A stretch of 64,000 nt of DNA, taken from contig CAVWXN010000005.1 in the NCBI GenBank assembly GCA_963759125.1, positions 1,240,001-1,304,000 of the forward strand. The letters run 5' to 3'. The position numbers and the translations under genes were made by a program. This document shows positions 59,669 to 64,000 of the stretch, piece after piece (positions within the stretch are counted from its first letter, which is position 1; each line of letters opens with the position of its first letter). Under the pieces are notes generated by a model. It was not told the origin of the DNA, ran no database searches, and saw only the letters and a list, made by a program, of their open reading frames with translations. Source of the DNA: JABDQA01 sp963759125 (lineage in GTDB: Bacteria; Desulfobacterota; Desulfobulbia; Desulfobulbales; Desulfocapsaceae).

Positions 59669-60868
59669 ATGGAATTTCCCGACCTCCAGCAACAGAAAGA
59701 GACCCTCATTGAGTCCTTCTCCTACGAGCAGGAGATCTCTCCCCAGAAGGTTTCGGTAATTGCCTCTCCCTATCGGATCTGCCCGTTGGGCGCCCATATC
59801 GATCATCAGGGAGGGCCGGTACTGGGTATGACCATCAACGCCTGCACGCTTATGGCCTTTTACCCGGAGAGCGACGACCGGGTGCGGCTGAAGAGCAAGA
59901 ATTACCCGGGCAAGGTCAATTTCAGTCTGGCCGACATCCCCGATTCACCTGGCAGTTTCTGGGGCGTCTATCCCCGGGCGGCGGCTCTGGCCCTGAAGGA
60001 GAAATACCGGCTCAGACGCGGCATCTGCGGCCTCTTGGACGGTATGCTGCCCGGTTGCGGCCTCAGCTCATCGGCTTCGGTGCTGTTGGCCTATCTGCAT
60101 GCCTTTGCCCGAGTCAACGAAGTGGAACTTTCGCCCTGGGACTATGTCGACCTGACCCGCCGGGCGGAGAACCATTTTATAGGCCTGAATAACGGCATCC
60201 TCGATCAGACCTCGATCGTCTTTGGTAAAAAGGGACATCTGCTGTACATCGACACGGTGGATAAAACGGTGGCCAGGCTGGAGGAGCGCCGCCCGGAAAA
60301 CGATTACCGGATCATCGTTGCCTACTCCGGCTATTCAAGAGAACTGACTACCTCCGGTTACAATTCGAGGGTTGATGAGTGCCGGTTGGCTGCCGCAGAG
60401 CTGTCGAGGCTGGCCGGACGTCCCGGTGCCGAGATGCTGTCGAGTGTCGAGCTGAAGACTTTTGAGAGGTTCGGACCGCAGCTGCAGGCCCATATCGGCA
60501 GGCGAGCAGCTCACTTTTTCAGTGAATCGCAACGGGTCATGGACGGTGTGGCTGCCTGGAACAGCGGAGATATAGAGACTTTCGGTAAACTCATGAACCT
60601 CTCCTGTGGAAGTTCGATTGAGCAGTATGAGTGCGGTGTTCCGGCGGTCTGTGACCTGCAGCAGATCGTCAGCGGCGCCGATGGCGTCTATGGTTCGCGT
60701 TTCATGGGCGGCGGCTTTGGAGGCTGTGTTGTAGGTCTGGTCAGGTCCTCGCACGCGACGGTGGTTGCTGAAGAAATCGAGACCACTTATAAACAGCTCC
60801 ACCCGGAAGTCGCCGAACAGGCGTTTGTCCGGCTGAGCCGCTCGGACGACGGGGTGCACTTTCTATGA
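59669..60868 (+). CDS. GHMP sugar kinase, galacturonokinase/galactokinase type
   Basis: Anomeric sugar kinase, 399 residues. GHMP motif 1 reads RICPLGAHIDHQGGPVLGMT, much closer to plant galacturonokinase (CPLGAHIDHQGG) than to bacterial GalK. ATP loop PGCGLSSSASVLLAYLHAF, then LGLNNGILDQ-like FIGLNNGILDQTSIVFG with the catalytic Asp, and a late GSRFMGGGFGGCVVGL. Likely product: galacturonate-1-P or a related uronic or sugar phosphate. The next gene, a nucleotidyltransferase, overlaps by 4 bases and would make the UDP- or dTDP-sugar. Confidence 0.8.
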   Translation: MEFPDLQQQKETLIESFSYEQEISPQKVSVIASPYRICPLGAHIDHQGGPVLGMTINACTLMAFYPESDDRVRLKSKNYPGKVNFSLADIPDSPGSFWGVYPRAAALALKEKYRLRRGICGLLDGMLPGCGLSSSASVLLAYLHAFARVNEVELSPWDYVDLTRRAENHFIGLNNGILDQTSIVFGKKGHLLYIDTVDKTVARLEERRPENDYRIIVAYSGYSRELTTSGYNSRVDECRLAAAELSRLAGRPGAEMLSSVELKTFERFGPQLQAHIGRRAAHFFSESQRVMDGVAAWNSGDIETFGKLMNLSCGSSIEQYECGVPAVCDLQQIVSGADGVYGSRFMGGGFGGCVVGLVRSSHATVVAEEIETTYKQLHPEVAEQAFVRLSRSDDGVHFL

Positions 60869-61644
60869 ACGCGGTCATTCTCTGCGCCGGGTTTGCCACC
60901 CGCATGTACCCGCTCACTAAAAATTTCCCCAAGCCTCTGCTGCCGGTGGCTGGTATGCCCGTACTGGATTATCTGGTCGAGCAGGTGGCGGGGCTGGCCG
61001 GGATCAGCGCCGTCCACCTGGTAAGCAACGCCAAATTTATTGACCATTTCAGCCGCTGGCGGGCCAACCATATGGAGCGGGGAACCTACGGGGCCCTGAC
61101 CATTGAGATCTACGATGACGGTTGTGTGGACAATGAAAACCGTCTTGGAGCGGCCGGTGACCTGGCCCTGGCCCTGAAAATGATCGGCACTCCTGACAAG
61201 GTTCTGGTTTCCGGCGGCGACAATATCTACCAGTTTGCCCTGGCTCCGCTGTGGAGTATGTTTTTGCAGGGGAATGAGCACCGGGTCGTGGCCCTGGTTG
61301 AAGACCAGCAAGAAAATCTCCAGCGCACGGGGGTACTTGAATTCGCTGCAGACGAACGGGTGCTGCGGTTGCACGAAAAGCCTCAGCAGCCGCCCTCTCA
61401 CTGGGTCTGTCCGCCGCTCTATTTTTTCCAGCCCAGGGTCTGGAGTGAGCTTGAGCGGTTCCTGGAGAGTTCAGCCAATCATGACGCACCGGGCTATTTT
61501 ATCGACTATCTGTGCCGCAACAGTAAGGTCAAAGGCTTTCAAGTTGAGGGCCGGCGGCTCGACATCGGCTCGATTGAGACCTATCACCATGCTGATCTGG
61601 AGTTAAGGGGACACACTACCTATCATGTCCCTCAAGGGATATGA
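60865..61644 (+). CDS. Sugar-1-phosphate nucleotidyltransferase
   Basis: 259 residues of the NTP-transferase family: MNAVILCAGFATRMYPLTKN with the nucleotide loop and FPKPLLPVAGMPVLDYL, then VLVSGGDNIYQF with the catalytic metal aspartate and LHEKPQQPPS. It overlaps the kinase stop by 4 bases, so the two form a pair that turns a sugar into its nucleotide form. The last 12 residues (RGHTTYHVPQGI) and the stop codon are encoded inside REP-like copy 3, so the original C-terminus has been replaced. Confidence 0.87.
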   Translation: MNAVILCAGFATRMYPLTKNFPKPLLPVAGMPVLDYLVEQVAGLAGISAVHLVSNAKFIDHFSRWRANHMERGTYGALTIEIYDDGCVDNENRLGAAGDLALALKMIGTPDKVLVSGGDNIYQFALAPLWSMFLQGNEHRVVALVEDQQENLQRTGVLEFAADERVLRLHEKPQQPPSHWVCPPLYFFQPRVWSELERFLESSANHDAPGYFIDYLCRNSKVKGFQVEGRRLDIGSIETYHHADLELRGHTTYHVPQGI

Positions 61645-61660
61645 TAGGTAGTGTGTCCCC
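61607..61660. repeat. REP-like palindrome, copy 3
   Basis: GGGGACACACTACCTATCAT... arm and second arm ending GGTAGTGTGTCCCC. Relative to copies 1 and 2 an A-T pair in the stem became C-G on both sides (AATACC/GGTATT to ACTACC/GGTAGT), which keeps the pairing. Lies in the 3-prime end of the nucleotidyltransferase and between convergent genes. Confidence 0.85.
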
Positions 61661-61671
61661 TGTAGTGCGGA

Positions 61672-63939
61672 TCAATGATAGTAGAGATTGGGGCCGCCCA
61701 TGGTCAGCAGCGCTTTGTGAAGATTTCTCCTGAAATCCCTGCGGTCCCAGATTCCCTGAACGTGCCCCCGCCTCAGGGCATTGCGGGCCGAATGATAGTT
61801 TGGTGGAATGTCGATACCGGTGGTTTCCCTGATCACTCGAGGGCCGGCAAAGCCGATTCTTGAGCTGCGGATGGCGAACTGGTAGGGCGAACAGCCCAGG
61901 AAAGAAGCGACTGGTCCGGCATAGGAATTGTTGTCGTAAACGACAATATAAAGCCCCCCCGAGTCGATGTATTCACGCACAGCCATGGTGCACTTGGGCA
62001 TCTGGATCACTCCGAGCGTACCCTCCTGAATCCTGATGCCGCCGGTGGTGTGTATGTAAGCGAGCAACGGCCGCCGTTTTCTCTGGGCCAGTTTGCAGGC
62101 CTGGACGAATTTCTCTCCTTCGGTTGAGCCGACCGTACCGTTTCTGAAATCGGAATAGAGCACTGTGGCGACGATCTCGATGGTGTCGATTGCCGCGGTA
62201 AAGGTCATATTTGAGCTTTTCCGGCTGGTCTTGTCCATGGCAGCCTGGAGCCGCTTGCTAAACCCGGTGTAGCCGAGGGGGTTCTGGGCCGTGAGGTGGG
62301 TGTTGAAGAAGCGGATCGAGCCGGGATTGAAGACATTTTCAAGGTACCACTGGTACTCCAGCGGGAAATGATATCCGCAGGTTTCGCAGACGCCGGCGAA
62401 TTCACTATAGAGATCGGGTACCCAGAGATCCTTGCAGCCGTGAACTTCGGCGTTGGGACAGGAAACCGTCTTGTCCTCGTTAGCCAGTGGGCTGGTATAG
62501 GTGTCTGAGATCTCAAGAGGATCCTGACGCCGGCTGCCGTTCTGGCCGTTGCCGGTATAGGTGATCAGCCGGGTGGGCTCCTTCTTTTTGGTGCCGCTGA
62601 GGAAATTGAGCACCGACAGGAGCGGCTCGCTGACCCGTTTCATCATTACGGAACCCTCGCCGGAAACGTCGCTGAGCATTTTTTCGAGCTGGCGCTTCTG
62701 ATTTTTGAGGATGTCGTAGCGCAGCGTGTAGTAGAGCTGCTCACTCTGGGTGCGGACCTGCCGGAACATGCTTTCCTGGGTTTCGGGCTTGCCGTGGTAG
62801 CCGTGCGAGGCCATCGACAGGTATTTTTCCGAGCGCTTAGTCAACAGCCTGGTGGTTTCATCCTTGGAGAGATCCCAGGAGATTTCCACCTCGAGCTCCT
62901 TGTTTTCAGCCTTGGCTTTTTTTCGGCTCAGTTCCCAGGTTCGAAAGGTCTGAAAACTCTTGGTCGAGAGGACCACCCGATCGGTGGCATTGACTATCTC
63001 CGAGCGCAGTTTGGAGAAAAAAGAGAAATCATCTCTTTTGGCCCCAAGCGGCGGTTCCTTGATGATCCGGTCAATGATTCCGTGGTTCAGATTATCCATA
63101 GCCGTCAGCCGCAGCCGGTCGGCACAGACTTCGACCAGTTCGCGGGGGGCCTTGTTGCCTTCACCGATCCGGCCTTCTATGGCAGCCGCACCTTCGGGTG
63201 AAATGACTGAATAATAGCCGTGGCTGGCCATCAGCCGGTAATCCGAAAGCCCGATAGCCTCAGCTCCGCCTGATCCGCCTTCGGAAATGAAAGAGACGGT
63301 CGGCACCCGCAGTTTGGTCATGGTGTAGATGTTTCTGGCAATCTGCTGGGCTGCCCCTGGGTATTCCTCAACCGGATACGACCCCGGCGTGAACACATAG
63401 AAATGAATGGGTATGCGTTCGGTTTCGGCAACCTTCATATAGCGCAGGGCCTTCTCGTTGCCTTCAGGCCGGCAGGAGCCGCCGTTGCGGAACTCCTCAC
63501 CGTGGCCGCACTCCTGGCCGATGACCATAACGCTGACGGTGTGGGTTTTCTTCTTGCCAGTCCTGGTCAAAGTCGCCTTGGCGCAGATCATTGCCGGATC
63601 GATGTTGGCGTCTTCCTCGCCGCCAAGCTCGGTGTAATCGTCGTAGACGTTTTCCAGGATGTCCTTGAGACTGAAACGCTGCACAGAGCGGACGATACGT
63701 ACCCGTTCCATGGGGGTGAGCTGCTCTTCGGCGCGTTCCTCAAGAAAACAGATGGAGTCGTCCAGCTTGCGAATCTCAGCGCCAATTTCCTCCTCACTGA
63801 AATCGTAGACGGTCTGCTTGAGCTGGTCGCAGGTTTTCTTGAAGCCGTCCAGGTTGCCCCAGTTTGAGTAATCCTTGATCTGGATCAGGTAGTTGATCCG
63901 CTCTTCAATGTTCTGAAGCTGTTTGAGCTGTTCCTTCAT
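61672..63939 (-). CDS. Acetyl-CoA carboxylase carboxyltransferase, alpha-beta fusion
   Basis: 755-residue fusion with the AccA-type half first and AccD-type half second. The alpha half carries SEGGSGGAEAIGLSDYRL and YYSVISPEGAAAIEGRIGEG; the beta half has the zinc region and, later, THTTGGIRIQEG-like segment AYIHTTGGIRIQEGTLGV and FAGPRVIRETTG. The zinc site is altered: the first cysteine pair is spaced CPNAEVHGC (CX7C) instead of CX2C, with CETC as the second pair. Intact. The Met at 63939 is preferred to one four codons upstream. It converts malonyl-CoA formation with a biotin protein; partners lie beyond the window. Confidence 0.9.
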   Translation of the reverse strand: MKEQLKQLQNIEERINYLIQIKDYSNWGNLDGFKKTCDQLKQTVYDFSEEEIGAEIRKLDDSICFLEERAEEQLTPMERVRIVRSVQRFSLKDILENVYDDYTELGGEEDANIDPAMICAKATLTRTGKKKTHTVSVMVIGQECGHGEEFRNGGSCRPEGNEKALRYMKVAETERIPIHFYVFTPGSYPVEEYPGAAQQIARNIYTMTKLRVPTVSFISEGGSGGAEAIGLSDYRLMASHGYYSVISPEGAAAIEGRIGEGNKAPRELVEVCADRLRLTAMDNLNHGIIDRIIKEPPLGAKRDDFSFFSKLRSEIVNATDRVVLSTKSFQTFRTWELSRKKAKAENKELEVEISWDLSKDETTRLLTKRSEKYLSMASHGYHGKPETQESMFRQVRTQSEQLYYTLRYDILKNQKRQLEKMLSDVSGEGSVMMKRVSEPLLSVLNFLSGTKKKEPTRLITYTGNGQNGSRRQDPLEISDTYTSPLANEDKTVSCPNAEVHGCKDLWVPDLYSEFAGVCETCGYHFPLEYQWYLENVFNPGSIRFFNTHLTAQNPLGYTGFSKRLQAAMDKTSRKSSNMTFTAAIDTIEIVATVLYSDFRNGTVGSTEGEKFVQACKLAQRKRRPLLAYIHTTGGIRIQEGTLGVIQMPKCTMAVREYIDSGGLYIVVYDNNSYAGPVASFLGCSPYQFAIRSSRIGFAGPRVIRETTGIDIPPNYHSARNALRRGHVQGIWDRRDFRRNLHKALLTMGGPNLYYH

Positions 63940-63956
63940 AAATCGATACAATAAGA

Positions 63957-64000
63957 TCAGAACGTCAGAAGACGATCCAGATTTTCTTTGAGATAGGCGA
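63957..64000 (-). CDS. C-terminal end of an upstream gene (cut by window edge)
   Basis: The minus-strand frame from the edge reads AYLKENLDRLLTF and stops at TGA (63957-63959), 17 bases before the carboxyltransferase start. Too short to name; an acetyl-CoA carboxylase partner such as the biotin carboxylase would fit the position. Confidence 0.4.
   Translation of the reverse strand, partial: AYLKENLDRLLTF

Overview
The window reads as a chromosomal segment of an anaerobic Desulfobacterota (deltaproteobacterial) species, probably a sulfate or sulfur metaboliser related to Desulfobulbales. This is an inference from gene families: an Mvh/Hdr electron-bifurcation operon with selenocysteine, GTP-type PEP carboxykinase, FeoAB with a DtxR-type regulator, a TAXI-TRAP transporter, a KamA aminomutase and DsrE-like proteins. 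No rRNA, tRNA, CRISPR array or transposase gene was found. Codon use is fairly uniform, so most of the window looks like core genome.

Layout. 1-3 kb: end of a cell-elongation operon (mrdA, rodA), then hemH on the opposite strand. 3-6 kb: ribosome-hibernation/cold-shock protein, then a KamA radical-SAM gene overlapping a damaged ATP-grasp gene. 6.6-11 kb: TAXI receptor, fused TRAP permease and a universal stress protein. 11-21.6 kb: polA, gltA, hflKC, a rhomboid protease and pckG. 21.8-28.5 kb: small monooxygenase, gshB, an ABC exporter, a glutaredoxin-like protein, ligA, a tautomerase and galE. 28.7-38.3 kb: the hydrogenase/Hdr operon. 38.3-45 kb: PilZ, a GlcD-type dehydrogenase, an AEC carrier, a TrmO-like protein and small membrane or stress proteins. 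45-48 kb: DtxR-type regulator and feoAB. 48.5-54.4 kb: gltBD. 54.4-64 kb: ClC, aroC, a SCO/cytochrome cluster, a DsrE protein, a sugar kinase with a nucleotidyltransferase, and a fused acetyl-CoA carboxylase carboxyltransferase.

Main result. Four genes in the 29-37 kb operon (an HTH-fused HdrD-like protein, HdrA, MvhD and MvhA) each carry one in-frame TGA exactly where the family has a conserved cysteine. Each reading frame continues unchanged past the TGA. Each TGA is followed by a stem-loop with a G-containing apical loop; in three of the four the loop starts exactly 22 nt after the TGA. They are therefore read as selenoproteins. Together with MvhG, a maturation protease and a divergent HypD they form one selenium-rich, H2-linked flavin-bifurcating module. 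Naive gene calling would split all four.

Caveat. About 29 single-base frameshifts interrupt conserved genes (rodA, hemH, polA, hdrA, feoB, gltB and others). Most look like sequencing indels, but about half fall in 5.8-10.3 kb (ATP-grasp, TAXI, TRAP), where real decay is possible. Three copies of a long GGGGACAC-type palindrome lie between convergent genes.
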